DNA from: Vreelandella hamiltonii
GTDB lineage: Bacteria > Pseudomonadota > Gammaproteobacteria > Pseudomonadales > Halomonadaceae
Assembly: GCF_014651775.1 (NCBI RefSeq)
Contig: NZ_BMXN01000003.1
Span: 62,001 to 126,000, forward strand
DNA: 64,000 nucleotides
Reading direction: 5' to 3'
Shown here one piece after another: positions 38,540 through 48,560 of the stretch (position 1 is the stretch's first letter; each line of letters opens with the position of its first letter). The notes below the pieces were generated by a model. The model made no database searches, had not been told where the DNA came from, and was given only the letters and a program-made list of their open reading frames with translations. A program made the translations under genes and the position numbers.

Positions 38540-39091
38540 ATGCCGCGCCGTTTCCTGCAGCGCTACATGCCTAAACCGGACACCATCCGACGCCAACGAT
38601 CGCTACGTTTCATGGCGCCGTTGATTGCCGATCCAGGTTTGTGGCTACTCACTCGACGCAGCGTTGCCAACGCATTCAGTGTCGGGCTTTTTTGTGCCAT
38701 GCTGCCCATTCCTTTTCAAATGGTCGTGGCCGCGCTGGGGGCACGGCTGGCTCGCTGCAATCTGGCGCTCTCGGTAGGCCTGGTGTGGGTCACCAATCCG
38801 CTGACCATGCCGCTGATCTTCTACATCAATTACCGGATCGGTACTTTTTTGCTGGGCGCTCCGGTACGCGAGGCGCCATCACGCATTTCGACCCGCTGGA
38901 TAGCCGAGCAGATGCACGACATCCTGCCGCCCCTCCTGCTGGGCTCACTGATTACTGCCATCGCACTGGCCCTCATCGCCAACGTCGCAATTCGGCTCAT
39001 CTGGCGCTGGCACGTCTCCCATAACTGGAAACGCCGCCGCCTGAAAAGGCGACGGCGCAGAGCCTGCATCGAATCGCAGTTCGACGATTAA
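38540..39091 (+). CDS. DUF2062 membrane protein
   Basis: A 183-residue protein with two to three membrane helices. The core AFSVGLFCAMLPIPFQMVVAALGARLARCNLALSV (only its first half shown here is needed: SVGLFCAMLPIPFQMV) and TNPLTMPLIFY are DUF2062 hallmarks. A second helix pair lies near 120-150, and the tail is strongly basic (KRRRLKRRRRRA). Function unknown; it resembles a domain found next to some glycosyltransferases. Single plus-strand gene between comEC and lolD. Confidence 0.88.
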   Translation: MPRRFLQRYMPKPDTIRRQRSLRFMAPLIADPGLWLLTRRSVANAFSVGLFCAMLPIPFQMVVAALGARLARCNLALSVGLVWVTNPLTMPLIFYINYRIGTFLLGAPVREAPSRISTRWIAEQMHDILPPLLLGSLITAIALALIANVAIRLIWRWHVSHNWKRRRLKRRRRRACIESQFDD

Positions 39092-39102
39092 CCCCTGAGC
39101 GA

Positions 39103-39813
39103 TTAACTCTGGAGCTGCTCGACGAGCCGCCCACCATCCAGCTTCATGACCCGATCCTGATGAGCTGCCAGGCTCACATCGTGAGTCACGATCACGAAGG
39201 CACAGGCGCTCTCCTTGGCCAGCTCATCCATCAAGTCCAGAATGGTGCTGGCGGTGGTCTGATCGAGATTGCCAGTGGGTTCATCCATCAACACCAGGCT
39301 CGGGTCGGTCACCAGCGCCCTGGCAATGGCCACACGCTGGCGCTCGCCGCCCGAAAGCTCACCAGGCTTGTGGTCGGCACGCGCCTTCATGCCCACCCGG
39401 TCGAGCAGCTGCAAGGCGCGCTGTTCGGCGACCTTTTTCGCCTGGCCGCGAATGATCAGCGGCAGCGCGGCATTTTCCAGCGCAGTGAACTCGGCCAGCA
39501 GGTGGTGGAACTGGTAAACGAAGCCAATGTAGCGGTTGCGAAATTTGCCAAGCGCGGCTTCGTTCAGCTCCGACAGCGGTTCGCCAGCGATCACCACGCT
39601 GCCTTCACTGGGGCGATCCAACCCTCCCAGCAGGTTCAACAGCGTGGTCTTGCCGGAACCGGAGCTGCCAACGATGGCCACGCGCTCCCCGGCATGTACC
39701 TGAAGGTCCAGCTGGTCCAGCACCGTCAAATCTTGCGGCCCTTCGCTATACACCCGTGTCAGGCCACGGCATTCCAGCATGACGGCGGGTGGTTGAGTAA
39801 TCGTCGAAGTCAT
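39103..39813 (-). CDS. lolD: Lipoprotein-releasing ABC transporter ATPase LolD
   Basis: ATPase that powers release of outer-membrane lipoproteins to LolA. The 236-residue protein has [18 protein letters not shown] (Walker A), [27 protein letters not shown] and the LolD-typical [16 protein letters not shown]. The ATG at 39813 has AAGGA at 7 nt. An in-frame ATG at 39831 overlaps the permease stop by 8 nt but lacks a site. Only one permease gene accompanies it. Confidence 0.95.
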   Translation of the reverse strand: MTSTITQPPAVMLECRGLTRVYSEGPQDLTVLDQLDLQVHAGERVAIVGSSGSGKTTLLNLLGGLDRPSEGSVVIAGEPLSELNEAALGKFRNRYIGFVYQFHHLLAEFTALENAALPLIIRGQAKKVAEQRALQLLDRVGMKARADHKPGELSGGERQRVAIARALVTDPSLVLMDEPTGNLDQTTASTILDLMDELAKESACAFVIVTHDVSLAAHQDRVMKLDGGRLVEQLQS

Positions 39814-39823
39814 CGGAGCATCC

Positions 39824-41065
39824 TTATTCATAGCGCAGTACGTCAGCCGGTTGAACCCGAGCTGCTCGCCAGGCAGGGTAAAGTGTCGAGAGGAACGTCA
39901 GGCCGAAGGCGGCCAGCACGATGTCCCGCACATCGCTCCACTGCAAGCGCGAGGGCAAGTCGCTGATGAAGTAGACCCCGGCATCGAGGAACTGGATGCC
40001 GAAAGCACTCTCGAACCAGGCGATGATGTCGGAAATGGTCAGCGCCAGCGCGATGCCGACCGCTACGCCAACGGCAATGCCGATCAAGCCGATGGCCAAC
40101 CCTTGGACGATGAAAATACCCATGATCGAGCGCGGCGTGGCACCGATGGTGCGCAAGATGGCAATATCGGCACGCTTGTCGGTCACTACCATGACCAGGG
40201 TGGACACGATGTTGAACGCCGCCACCGCAATGATCACCGTCAGCAGCAGCGCAATCATGCGCTTCTCCATCTGGATGGCCTGGAACAGGTTGCCGTGGGA
40301 GAACGTCCAGTCGGTGCCACGATAACCCGAGCCCAACTCCCTGACGATGGCCTGGGTTTCGCTCCCGGCCACGAACAGGTCATCCAGCTCGAGTCGCAGC
40401 CCACCTACGGCGTCGCCCATGCGCGCCAGGGTCTGCATGTCTTCGATGTTGGCATAGGCCAGATTGGCATCTAGATCCGCGCCCACGCTGAAGATTCCAC
40501 TGACCGTGAAACGCTTCAGCCGGGGAAAGACCCCAGCGGGCGTAATCGACGCTTCGGGCACCAGCAGCGTGACGCGGTCACCCACCCCGACGCCAAGACG
40601 CCTGGCCAGCATGGAGCCCAGCACCACATTCCACTCGCCGGGCACCAGATCGGCCAGCTCACCTTCCCGCATGTGCTGGCCAATGATCGATACCTGGCCT
40701 TCCCAGTCGGGGTGGATGCCGTTCACCATGGCCCCCTGATTACGCCCACCCGACGAAAACATGCCCTGCTGCTCGACATAAGGCGCCGCGCCGATCACTC
40801 GCTCGCGCTGCGTCAGCCGGTTGGCCAAGGCCTCCCATTCGACCAGACCCTCCTGCGCTTCGATCTTGGTGTGTGGCACCATGCCGAGGATGCGCGTACG
40901 CAGCTCATGATCGAAGCCGTTCATGACCGACAACACCAGAATCAACACCGCCACGCCGAGCATCAATCCGAGCATCGAGGTCAGTGAAATGAACGAAATA
41001 AAATGGTTCCGGCGTTTAGCGCGCACATAGCGCAGCCCCACCAGGAAAGGCAAACGATCAAGCAT
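39824..41065 (-). CDS. lolC: Lipoprotein-releasing ABC transporter permease (LolC/LolE family)
   Basis: The 413-residue protein has four membrane helices: one near the N-terminus ([22 protein letters not shown]) and three in the C-terminal third. Between helices 1 and 2 lies a large periplasmic domain of about 210 residues. The C-terminal block [35 protein letters not shown] (its final 12 residues are diagnostic) matches LolC/E. ATG at 41065 with AAGGA 8 nt upstream; a longer frame is unsupported. It is the only LolC/E gene beside lolD, so it may be a LolF-type hybrid; C versus E cannot be decided. Confidence 0.92.
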   Translation of the reverse strand: MLDRLPFLVGLRYVRAKRRNHFISFISLTSMLGLMLGVAVLILVLSVMNGFDHELRTRILGMVPHTKIEAQEGLVEWEALANRLTQRERVIGAAPYVEQQGMFSSGGRNQGAMVNGIHPDWEGQVSIIGQHMREGELADLVPGEWNVVLGSMLARRLGVGVGDRVTLLVPEASITPAGVFPRLKRFTVSGIFSVGADLDANLAYANIEDMQTLARMGDAVGGLRLELDDLFVAGSETQAIVRELGSGYRGTDWTFSHGNLFQAIQMEKRMIALLLTVIIAVAAFNIVSTLVMVVTDKRADIAILRTIGATPRSIMGIFIVQGLAIGLIGIAVGVAVGIALALTISDIIAWFESAFGIQFLDAGVYFISDLPSRLQWSDVRDIVLAAFGLTFLSTLYPAWRAARVQPADVLRYE

Positions 41066-41263
41066 GGCTTCATTCCTTAATAATGAGCGTCCATGGTACG
41101 GTTTTTTCAGCATGGCTGCATGTACAAACGCAGCCTTAGAGTAGCGAAAGCAGCGGCTGTTCCCTGGCACACGGTAACGCTTGCAAGTTGCGTGGCAACC
41201 CCCTAAATTGCGGCCGTTCCTCTTGCCCGCTGGGCGAGCTCTCTTACCTCGACACGAGTACCC

Positions 41264-42334
41264 GTGACATTGGCTATCAAGACGTATCGCTTGCTCCCCG
41301 AATGGCATCCACAGGATGGCCTACAGTTGACCTGGCCCCGCCCAGACGGCGACTGGGCGCCCATGCTATCGCGGATCGAAGCGACCCTTGAGCGCATTGT
41401 GTTGGCCACCGCACGCTATCAACGCGTCATCATCAGCGTGCCGGATGAGGCGACTCGGCAACGCCTGCTCGCCACGTTCAGCGCTTATGGCATCCCCGAC
41501 GCGCAGCTGCAGCTGATTGTCGCACCCACCGACGATACCTGGGCGCGCGATCACGGCCCCATCACGGTGCTGGACGAAGAGGATCAGCCCCTGCTGCTGG
41601 ACTATACCTTTACCGGCTGGGGCGGCAAATTTCCTGCCGAGCACGACAACCAGCTCACCCAATGGCTGGCCGACGCCGGAGTATGGGCCTGCCCCGTCGC
41701 CTCTCGGGCCATGGTACTGGAAGGGGGCGGCATCGAGACTGACGGCGAAGGCACGCTGTTGACGACCGAAGCCTGCCTGCTGAACCCCAACCGCAACCCG
41801 ACCCTCAGCCGCGCCGACGTGGAAGCCCGGCTGGCTGACGATTTCGGCGTGGACCGCTTTCTGTGGCTAGCTCATGGCCACCTGGAAGGCGACGACACCG
41901 ACAGCCATGTGGACACGCTGGCACGCTTTTGCGACCCCACCACCATTGCCTACGTGCGCTGCGACGATCCAACAGATCCGCATTATCCGGCATTGCAGGC
42001 CATGGAACAGGAGCTCAAGGCGTTCCGCCAGCGCAATGGCGAGCCCTACCGCCTGATCGCCCTGCCCTGGCCACAGGCCTGCTTCGACCCGGAAGATGGC
42101 CACCGGCTGCCGGCCACCTACGCCAACTTCCTGATCATCAACGAGGCGGTGCTGGTGCCCACCTATGGTGACCCCGCCGACGTGGTTGCCCTGCAAGCCC
42201 TGGCCACGGCGTTTCCGGAGCACACGCTGATCCCGATCGAGTGCGTCAGCGTGATTCGCCAGCACGGCAGCCTGCACTGCCTGACCATGCAGCTACCCAA
42301 AGGCACACTCGCCCCGATTGTTTCCATGTCTTGA
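41264..42334 (+). CDS. aguA: Agmatine deiminase
   Basis: Hydrolyses agmatine to N-carbamoylputrescine and ammonia, feeding putrescine synthesis with the next gene. The 356-residue protein of the guanidino-modifying fold has EWHPQDGLQLTWP near the N-terminus and DDTWARDHGPI. It also has ALEGGGIETDG-like MVLEGGGIETDGEGT, HGHLEGDDTDSHVD (catalytic His/Asp) and the nucleophilic Cys in GSLHCLTMQLP. The GTG at 41264 is the only start that keeps the conserved N-terminus; its ribosome site is weak. It ends inside a run of 14-bp repeats that also supply the aguB ribosome site. Confidence 0.94.
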   Translation: MTLAIKTYRLLPEWHPQDGLQLTWPRPDGDWAPMLSRIEATLERIVLATARYQRVIISVPDEATRQRLLATFSAYGIPDAQLQLIVAPTDDTWARDHGPITVLDEEDQPLLLDYTFTGWGGKFPAEHDNQLTQWLADAGVWACPVASRAMVLEGGGIETDGEGTLLTTEACLLNPNRNPTLSRADVEARLADDFGVDRFLWLAHGHLEGDDTDSHVDTLARFCDPTTIAYVRCDDPTDPHYPALQAMEQELKAFRQRNGEPYRLIALPWPQACFDPEDGHRLPATYANFLIINEAVLVPTYGDPADVVALQALATAFPEHTLIPIECVSVIRQHGSLHCLTMQLPKGTLAPIVSMS

Positions 42335-42395
42335 AGATAATGTCTTGAAGCTAATGTCTTCAAACTAACGTCTTGAAGTGAACGTCTTGAGGAGA
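42326..42395 (+). repeat. Five tandem 14-bp repeats across the aguA stop and aguB ribosome site
   Basis: Copies start at 42326, 42340, 42354, 42368 and 42382. The first two read ATGTCTTGAAG then ATA or CTA, and later copies diverge by 2-4 bases. Copy 1 supplies the last two codons and the TGA stop of aguA. Copy 5 ends TTGAGGAGA, the ribosome site for aguB. The period is not a multiple of three. Confidence 0.93.
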
Positions 42396-42400
42396 ACGGC

Positions 42401-43303
42401 ATGTCACACACGCTGAACGTTGCGGTCATTCAACAGGCCGCCTGGCCTGACAAGGCACGCAGCCTGGCAGAGAGCGAAGCCGGTATTCGCGAAGCAGCAC
42501 GTCAAGGTGCCCAGCTGGTGCTGCTGCAGGAGCTGCATGCTACCCACTACTTCTGCCAATACGAAGACCCGGCGCTGTTCGATCTGGCCGAGCCGCTGGA
42601 TGGCCCCACCGGGCAGCGCCTGGCCGACCTGGCAAAAGAGCTGGATATCGTGCTGGTGGGCTCGCTGTTCGAGAAGCGCGCCGCAGGCCTCTACCACAAT
42701 ACCGCCGTGGTGTATGACCGCGCCCAGGGTCGCGTGGGCCAGTATCGCAAGATGCACATTCCCGACGATCCCGGCTTCTACGAGAAATTCTACTTCACCC
42801 CCGGCGATGCCGATGCCGCCCGTGGCGATGGTTTCACCCCCATCGACACCTCGGTGGGACGCCTGGGCATCCTGGTGTGTTGGGATCAGTGGTATCCGGA
42901 AGCCGCACGACTCATGGCGCTGGCGGGCGCGGAGCTGCTGCTCTACCCCACGGCGATTGGCTGGGACCCCAGCGACGACCCTGCCGAAAAAGCTCGCCAG
43001 AAGGAAGCCTGGACGCTGATTCAGCGTGCCCACGGCGTCGCCAATGGCCTGCCGGTACTGGTCGCCAACCGGGTGGGCTTCGAAGCCGACCACTCGGGCG
43101 TCGGCGAGGGTATCGAATTCTGGGGAGGCAGCTTCATCTGCGGCCCCCAAGGGGAGCTGCTGGCCCACGCTGGCGAGCAGCGCGAGCAGCTGGTGGTGAC
43201 TCTGGACATGGCGCGCAGTGAAAACACGCGACGCATCTGGCCTTACCTGCGCGACCGCCGTATCGATGCCTACGGTGACCTGACGCGCCGCTACCGGGAC
43301 TGA
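42401..43303 (+). CDS. aguB: N-carbamoylputrescine amidase
   Basis: Hydrolyses N-carbamoylputrescine to putrescine, CO2 and ammonia. The 300-residue nitrilase-fold protein has the catalytic triad: Glu in VLLQELHATHYFCQ, Lys in YRKMHIPDDPG and Cys in ILVCWDQWYPEAARLM. It also has the amidase-specific GFYEKFYFTPGD. ATG at 42401 with GAGGAG upstream. Operon with aguA; ends at the terminator at 43337-43371. Confidence 0.96.
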   Translation: MSHTLNVAVIQQAAWPDKARSLAESEAGIREAARQGAQLVLLQELHATHYFCQYEDPALFDLAEPLDGPTGQRLADLAKELDIVLVGSLFEKRAAGLYHNTAVVYDRAQGRVGQYRKMHIPDDPGFYEKFYFTPGDADAARGDGFTPIDTSVGRLGILVCWDQWYPEAARLMALAGAELLLYPTAIGWDPSDDPAEKARQKEAWTLIQRAHGVANGLPVLVANRVGFEADHSGVGEGIEFWGGSFICGPQGELLAHAGEQREQLVVTLDMARSENTRRIWPYLRDRRIDAYGDLTRRYRD

Positions 43304-43336
43304 GCCAAGCGTCCTTTCAACCACCGCCATCGTAAA

Positions 43337-43371
43337 AAAACGCCTGCTCGGGTAACCCGAGCAGGCGTTTT
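43337..43371. terminator. Bidirectional terminator between aguB and the Nudix gene
   Basis: A perfect 12-bp stem (43341-43352 with 43356-43367), with A-run before and T-run after. Confidence 0.92.
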
Positions 43372-43449
43372 CATTTGCACCACGAGGTGTCCCTTCCTCA
43401 CGCCATGTCGCCCGTCGCCTGCCGACAAGCAGGGCTGGACGTCACGGGC

Positions 43450-44406
43450 TCACTTCCAGAAATCGCGGATCGACGCGATCCCCTGAGCCCCCACGGCGCG
43501 GGCGTGGTTGGCATCGAAGCGCGTCATGCCACCCAGCGCAAACACCGGCATGCCCGCCCGCTCGACCAACTGCTGGAAGTCGTGCCACCCCATGGGGGCC
43601 ACTTCCGGGTGGGAGGGCGTGGTACGCAGGGGTGACAGCGTCACGAAATCGCAGCCCAGCACGGCGGCTTGAGACAGCTGTGTCTGGTCATGGGTCGAGG
43701 CAGAGAGCCACTTGTTTTCGGCAATGGGGCGGCGGTCCAGCGACATCAAACGCGCACTGGTGAGATGAATACCGTCGGCATCCACCTGCTCCAGCACTTC
43801 CGGCTCGGCATTGAGCAGCAGCTTGGCACCGTACTGGCGGCACAGCGCCAACGCACGCTCTGCCCGCGTCAGGTAGGCCGCTTTATCCAGCGACTTGGCC
43901 CGCAGCTGCACCAGGCGAACACTATCCTCACGCAGGGCACGTTCCAGCAGCGCTGCAAACCGCTCATCATCGGCCTCTTCACCGGTGATGAGGTATTCGG
44001 TAGGCAGCATCACTGCGCGCAGGATGGGCAGATTGGCGGCGGGGAATGGGTAGTTCACCAGCTCGTCCATGGGTACCCAGCGCACGGCCTGACCTTCACG
44101 CCCGAAAGGTTCACCGGCAAACTCATGCACTTGCCACACGTCCAGCAGAATGTGCTTGTCCGGGTACTCGTGGTGCACACGAATCAGAGGCTGGGCGCGC
44201 ACGATCTCTACCCCCAGCTCTTCATGCAGCTCACGCTTCAGGCCTTCCAGGCCCGTTTCATAGGGCGCCAGCTTGCCGCCAGGAAACTCCCACAGGCCGC
44301 CATGATCGACATTGGACGGCCGACGCGCGATCAACACGTGCTTCTGATCAGCGCTGATGATGGCCGCTGCCGCGACATGAACCCGTCGTTTTACCATTAC
44401 ACTCAT
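43450..44406 (-). CDS. Nudix hydrolase fused to a ThiE-like domain
   Basis: The 318-residue protein joins two domains. Residues 1-130 are a MutT-like Nudix hydrolase with the box GLWEFPGGKLAPYETGLEGLKREL-(HEEL) (key residues G-x5-E-x7-REx2EExG) that would sanitise 8-oxo-dGTP. Residues 140-318 resemble thiamine-phosphate synthase, with VRLVQLRAKSLDK, DGIHLTSARL and PVFALGGMTR. The first domain is credible as MutT. Catalysis by the second is uncertain because several ThiE substrate residues look altered. The start (44406 or 44397) is not settled by ribosome sites. It lies downstream of argJ, as in Pseudomonas. Confidence 0.9.
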   Translation of the reverse strand: MSVMVKRRVHVAAAAIISADQKHVLIARRPSNVDHGGLWEFPGGKLAPYETGLEGLKRELHEELGVEIVRAQPLIRVHHEYPDKHILLDVWQVHEFAGEPFGREGQAVRWVPMDELVNYPFPAANLPILRAVMLPTEYLITGEEADDERFAALLERALREDSVRLVQLRAKSLDKAAYLTRAERALALCRQYGAKLLLNAEPEVLEQVDADGIHLTSARLMSLDRRPIAENKWLSASTHDQTQLSQAAVLGCDFVTLSPLRTTPSHPEVAPMGWHDFQQLVERAGMPVFALGGMTRFDANHARAVGAQGIASIRDFWK

Positions 44407-44483
44407 TACGTCTAATCCACTCTGTGCGCGCCGCACGGGACAGGTACGGCGCTATCTGGCTTTGTTGAGCACGATGCCACAGC

Positions 44484-45713
44484 CTAGCTGCGGTAATCCG
44501 CATTGATGGACACATAGTCATGGGAAAGATCGGAGGTCCATACGGTAGCCCCCTCCTCACCACGACCCAGCGTGATCCGAATGGTGATCTCCTCCTGCGC
44601 CATGACCGCACTGCCAGCGGCCTCGGTATAACTGCTGGCGCGACCGCCCTGCTCCACCAGCCTCACGTCCCCAAGGTCGATGACCACTCGGCTGACGTCG
44701 AAGGCCTCAACTGGCGCACGGCCCACTGCGGCCAGAATACGCCCCCAGTTGGCATCCGAGGCATACAGCGCGGTTTTCACCAGCGGCGAGTGGGCAACGG
44801 TGAAGGCGACATCCAGTGCTTCCTGGCGGGTACGCGCTTCATCGACCTGCAGAGTGATGAACTTGGTCGCTCCTTCGCCATCACGAATGATGGCCTGTGC
44901 CAGCTCGGTCATCACACGCTGCAGGCCATTGCGAAAAATCGCCACCTGCTCATCGCTTTCGATGCGAACTCCGGTACCCGTGGCCGCCAGCATGCAGGCG
45001 TCGTTGGTGGATGTGTCGCTATCCACCGTGATGCAGTTGAACGAACGATCAACGGTCTCGCGCAGCAGGGTTGCCAACAGCGTTTGCTCGATGGCCGCAT
45101 CGGTGACCACGAACCCCAGCATGGTGGCCATGTTGGGCTTGATCATGCCCGACCCTTTGGTGATGCCGTTGATGGTGACCTGCTGGTCCCCCAGCGCTAG
45201 CGTCACCGTTGCCCCTTTGGCGCGGGTGTCCGTGGTCAGAATACCTTCGCCGGCGTGTTGCCAAGCCTGACTACTGGCCGCCAGGGTGTCCAGCGCTGGC
45301 GGCATACCCGCCAACAGCCGCGCCATGGGCAGCGGCTCACCGATCACACCGGTCGAAAACGGCAGTACCTGCTCCGCCAAAACGCCTGCCTGGGCGGCCA
45401 GTGCCGCGCAGCTCTCACGCGCATCCTGCAGCCCTGAGTCGCCGGTACCCGCATTGGCATTACCGGTATTGATCAGCCAGTAGCGAGGTGCCTTCCCCGC
45501 CGCCTGACACTGTGCCATGTGCTCCTTGGCCACGGTGACCGGCGCTGCGCAGAACGCATTGCGAGTAAACACGCCCGCCACGCTGGCGCTTTCGGGCAGT
45601 TCGATCACCACCATATCGCGGCGGCCCGGCTTCTTGATGCCCGCCATTGCAGTGCCCAGACGCACCCCTTCAAGGGGTGGCAACTCCGGAAAGGGAAGGT
45701 TACCCACCGCCAT
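44484..45713 (-). CDS. argJ: Bifunctional glutamate N-acetyltransferase / N-acetylglutamate synthase
   Basis: Makes and recycles N-acetylglutamate for arginine synthesis. The 409-residue proprotein self-cleaves at the conserved Thr in KGSGMIKPNMATMLGF (about residue 180), giving alpha and beta chains. It starts LEGVRLGTAMAGIKKPGRRD, has NTGNANAGTGDSGL, and ends with the invariant SHDYVSINADYRS. AAGGAG precedes the ATG. Cotranscribed with secA (30-nt gap). It could supply a precursor toward the arginine-derived agmatine used by aguAB, but the genes are unlinked in transcription. Confidence 0.96.
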   Translation of the reverse strand: MAVGNLPFPELPPLEGVRLGTAMAGIKKPGRRDMVVIELPESASVAGVFTRNAFCAAPVTVAKEHMAQCQAAGKAPRYWLINTGNANAGTGDSGLQDARESCAALAAQAGVLAEQVLPFSTGVIGEPLPMARLLAGMPPALDTLAASSQAWQHAGEGILTTDTRAKGATVTLALGDQQVTINGITKGSGMIKPNMATMLGFVVTDAAIEQTLLATLLRETVDRSFNCITVDSDTSTNDACMLAATGTGVRIESDEQVAIFRNGLQRVMTELAQAIIRDGEGATKFITLQVDEARTRQEALDVAFTVAHSPLVKTALYASDANWGRILAAVGRAPVEAFDVSRVVIDLGDVRLVEQGGRASSYTEAAGSAVMAQEEITIRITLGRGEEGATVWTSDLSHDYVSINADYRS

Positions 45714-45743
45714 GTTTCTCTCCTTAACGTGCGCTAACGATAA

Positions 45744-48467
45744 TCAGCTTAGTTTGCCGCAGCACTGCTTGTATTTCTTGCCGGAACCACAGACACACGG
45801 ATCGTTACGGCCGACTTTCGGCCCCTCACGGCGCAGCGGGCGACCATCGGCACCAGGCGCGACTGCCTCACCGTCTTCGCTGGGCGCATCGTGGCGGCTG
45901 GCCGCCGTGGCCTTCTCACGCGCCAGCTCTTCGCGGCGCTTCTGCTCCAGCGCATCCACTTCTTCTGGTTGGCGCACCTGGACATGACTCAGGATGCGGG
46001 TGACATCGGCCTTGATGTTGGTCAGCAGATGCTGGAACAGTTCGAAGGACTCGCGCTTGTACTCCTGCTTGGGGTTCTTCTGGGCGTAGCCACGCAGATG
46101 GATACCGCGACGCAGGTGGTCCATGGATTGCAGATGCTCTTTCCAGCGCGTATCCAGCACCTGCAGCATGACCTGCTTCTCGAAGCGACGAATCAGTGCC
46201 GCGCCCGCCGTGGCAATCTTGGCTTCGTAAGCTTCACGATGCATGGTCTGCAGGCGCTCACGCAGCTTCTCTTCACTGAAGCGCTCGTCCTCTTCCGCCC
46301 ACTGAACCACCGGTGCGTCCAGATTGAACTCGGTTTTCAGATGCGACTCCAGGCCATGCAGATCCCACTGCTCGGCCAGGCTCTGCGGCGGCACGTAGGT
46401 GCTGATGGCCTCTTCCATCACCTCCTCACGAATACCCAGCACGGCGCTCGATACGTCGTCAGAGGCGAGAATTTCGTTACGCTGCTCGTAAATGACGCGG
46501 CGCTGGTCGTTGGCGACGTCATCGTACTCGAGCAGCTGCTTACGAATATCGAAGTTGCGCCCCTCGACTTTCTTCTGGGCACGCTCGACGGCGTTGGACA
46601 CCATCTTGTGCTCGATGGCTTCGCCACGTTCCAGACCCAGCGCCTGCATCAAGCGCTTCACTCGGTCCGAGCCGAACAGTCGCATCAGGCTGTCTTCCAG
46701 CGAGAGGAAGAAGCGCGTGGAGCCAGGGTCGCCCTGACGGCCCGCACGGCCACGCAGCTGATTGTCGATACGACGCGATTCGTGGCGTTCGGAACCGATC
46801 ACGTGCAGCCCGCCAGCTGCCAGTACCGCATCATGACGCTCCTGCCACTCGGCTTTCAGGGCATCGAGCTGGGCCTGGGTCGGGTTCTGCAGCTTGGCGG
46901 CATCAGCCTCCCAGTTGCCGCCCAGCATGATATCGGTACCACGACCGGCCATGTTGGTGGCAATGGTGATGGCGCCGGGACGCCCGGCCTGGGCAATGAT
47001 TTCGGCTTCGCTCTGGTGCTGCTTGGCATTGAGCACGCTGAATTTGAGGCCCGCGTCACGCATCAGGCGTGCCAGATATTCGGAGGTCTCGATGGAAGCC
47101 GTACCGACCAGCACCGGGCGGCCCGCCTCGGTCTCGGCAGAGACGTCCTTGATGATCGCTTCGTACTTCTCTTCGGCACTCAGGTAGACGAGGTCGTTGA
47201 GATCCTTGCGTGCCAGAGGCCGGTTGGTGGGAATGACGATGACGTCGAGGCCGTAGATCTGACGAAACTCGAAGGCCTCGGTATCTGCAGTACCGGTCAT
47301 GCCCGCCAGTTTTTCATAAAGGCGGAAGTAATTCTGGAAGGTGGTCGATGCCAGGGTCTGGCTTTCACGCTGAACGGTAACGCCCTCTTTGGCCTCGACC
47401 GCCTGGTGCAGGCCTTCCGACCAGCGGCGGCCAGGCATGGTGCGCCCAGTGTGCTCATCGACGATGACCACTTGCCCGTCGGCGACGATGTAGTCGACGT
47501 CAAGATGATAGAGGTGCCGCGCCCGCAGCGCCGAGTGCATGTGCTGCAACAGGTTGAGGTTTTGCGCCGCATAAAGCGAATCGCCTTCGCCCAGCAAGCC
47601 TTCGGCGCGCATCAACTCCTCGACCTTGTTATGGCCTTGCTCGGTGAGCTCGACCTGCTTCTGCTTCTCGTCCAGCACGAAGTCGCCTTCGACAGGAGCG
47701 TCTTCGTCTTCGGATACTTCCGCCTGCTCCAGCTGCTGGGCCAGACGGTTGACGATGGTGTACAGCTCGGTGTTCTCGTCCACCGCACCGGAAATGATCA
47801 GCGGCGTACGTGCTTCGTCGATCAGGATGGAGTCCACTTCGTCGACAATGGCATAGTGCAAACCGCGCTGCACCTTGTCCTCCAGCGAGAACGCCATGTT
47901 GTCGCGCAGGTAGTCGAAGCCAAACTCGTTGTTGGTGCCGTAGGTGATGTCACATTGATAGGCGTGGCGCTTCTCTTCACCGGTCTGGCCAGCAAAAATC
48001 ACCCCTATCGACAGCCCCAGGAACTCATACAGCGGGCGCATCCACTCGGCATCACGGCGGGCCAGATAGTCGTTCACCGTGACCACATGTACCCCTTTGC
48101 CCGTCAAGGCATTCAGGTATACCGCCAGCGTGCCCACCAGGGTCTTGCCCTCGCCGGTTTTCATTTCGGCGATACGGCCGCGGTGCAGCGTCATGCCACC
48201 GACCATCTGCACATCGAAGTGACGCATGCCCATGACTCGCTTGCCGGCTTCGCGCACTACCGCAAAGGCCTCAGGCAGCAGTTTATCCAGGCTTTCCCCA
48301 GCCTCCAGACGCTGGCGCAGCTCGGCCGTCTTGGCCTGCAGCTCGCCATCGCTCAAGCCGACCAGGGTCTCTTCCAGCACGTTGACACTCTGCACGCTCT
48401 TGAGCATGCGTTTGACTTCACGGTCGTTCTTGGAGCCAACGACTTTGCGTAACAAGGAATTAATCAT
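45744..48467 (-). CDS. secA: Preprotein translocase ATPase SecA
   Basis: Motor that drives unfolded preproteins through SecYEG. The 907-residue protein has Walker [12 protein letters not shown] (about 100-110), [19 protein letters not shown], the second RecA-like domain with [20 protein letters not shown] [16 protein letters not shown] and [30 protein letters not shown] (partial), and the C-terminal SecB/zinc motif C-x-C-x8-C-C. Upstream it has only a weak GTGGA ribosome site. That leaves room for translational control by the small gene at 48561-48911. argJ follows after 30 nt. Confidence 0.97.
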   Translation of the reverse strand: MINSLLRKVVGSKNDREVKRMLKSVQSVNVLEETLVGLSDGELQAKTAELRQRLEAGESLDKLLPEAFAVVREAGKRVMGMRHFDVQMVGGMTLHRGRIAEMKTGEGKTLVGTLAVYLNALTGKGVHVVTVNDYLARRDAEWMRPLYEFLGLSIGVIFAGQTGEEKRHAYQCDITYGTNNEFGFDYLRDNMAFSLEDKVQRGLHYAIVDEVDSILIDEARTPLIISGAVDENTELYTIVNRLAQQLEQAEVSEDEDAPVEGDFVLDEKQKQVELTEQGHNKVEELMRAEGLLGEGDSLYAAQNLNLLQHMHSALRARHLYHLDVDYIVADGQVVIVDEHTGRTMPGRRWSEGLHQAVEAKEGVTVQRESQTLASTTFQNYFRLYEKLAGMTGTADTEAFEFRQIYGLDVIVIPTNRPLARKDLNDLVYLSAEEKYEAIIKDVSAETEAGRPVLVGTASIETSEYLARLMRDAGLKFSVLNAKQHQSEAEIIAQAGRPGAITIATNMAGRGTDIMLGGNWEADAAKLQNPTQAQLDALKAEWQERHDAVLAAGGLHVIGSERHESRRIDNQLRGRAGRQGDPGSTRFFLSLEDSLMRLFGSDRVKRLMQALGLERGEAIEHKMVSNAVERAQKKVEGRNFDIRKQLLEYDDVANDQRRVIYEQRNEILASDDVSSAVLGIREEVMEEAISTYVPPQSLAEQWDLHGLESHLKTEFNLDAPVVQWAEEDERFSEEKLRERLQTMHREAYEAKIATAGAALIRRFEKQVMLQVLDTRWKEHLQSMDHLRRGIHLRGYAQKNPKQEYKRESFELFQHLLTNIKADVTRILSHVQVRQPEEVDALEQKRREELAREKATAASRHDAPSEDGEAVAPGADGRPLRREGPKVGRNDPCVCGSGKKYKQCCGKLS

Positions 48468-48560
48468 GAAATATCCACATCAACAGGAGCGACCTCTTCA
48501 GGCGCACTCTTTCATAGGGTCAATTAACGTCGGGTAAATGAACGTACCGCTAGCGGCAGG

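Noticed and set aside
45891..48452. An 853-codon open frame on the plus strand opposite secA
   Set aside because: It is the antisense shadow of secA in GC-rich DNA and shows no family motif or ribosome site.
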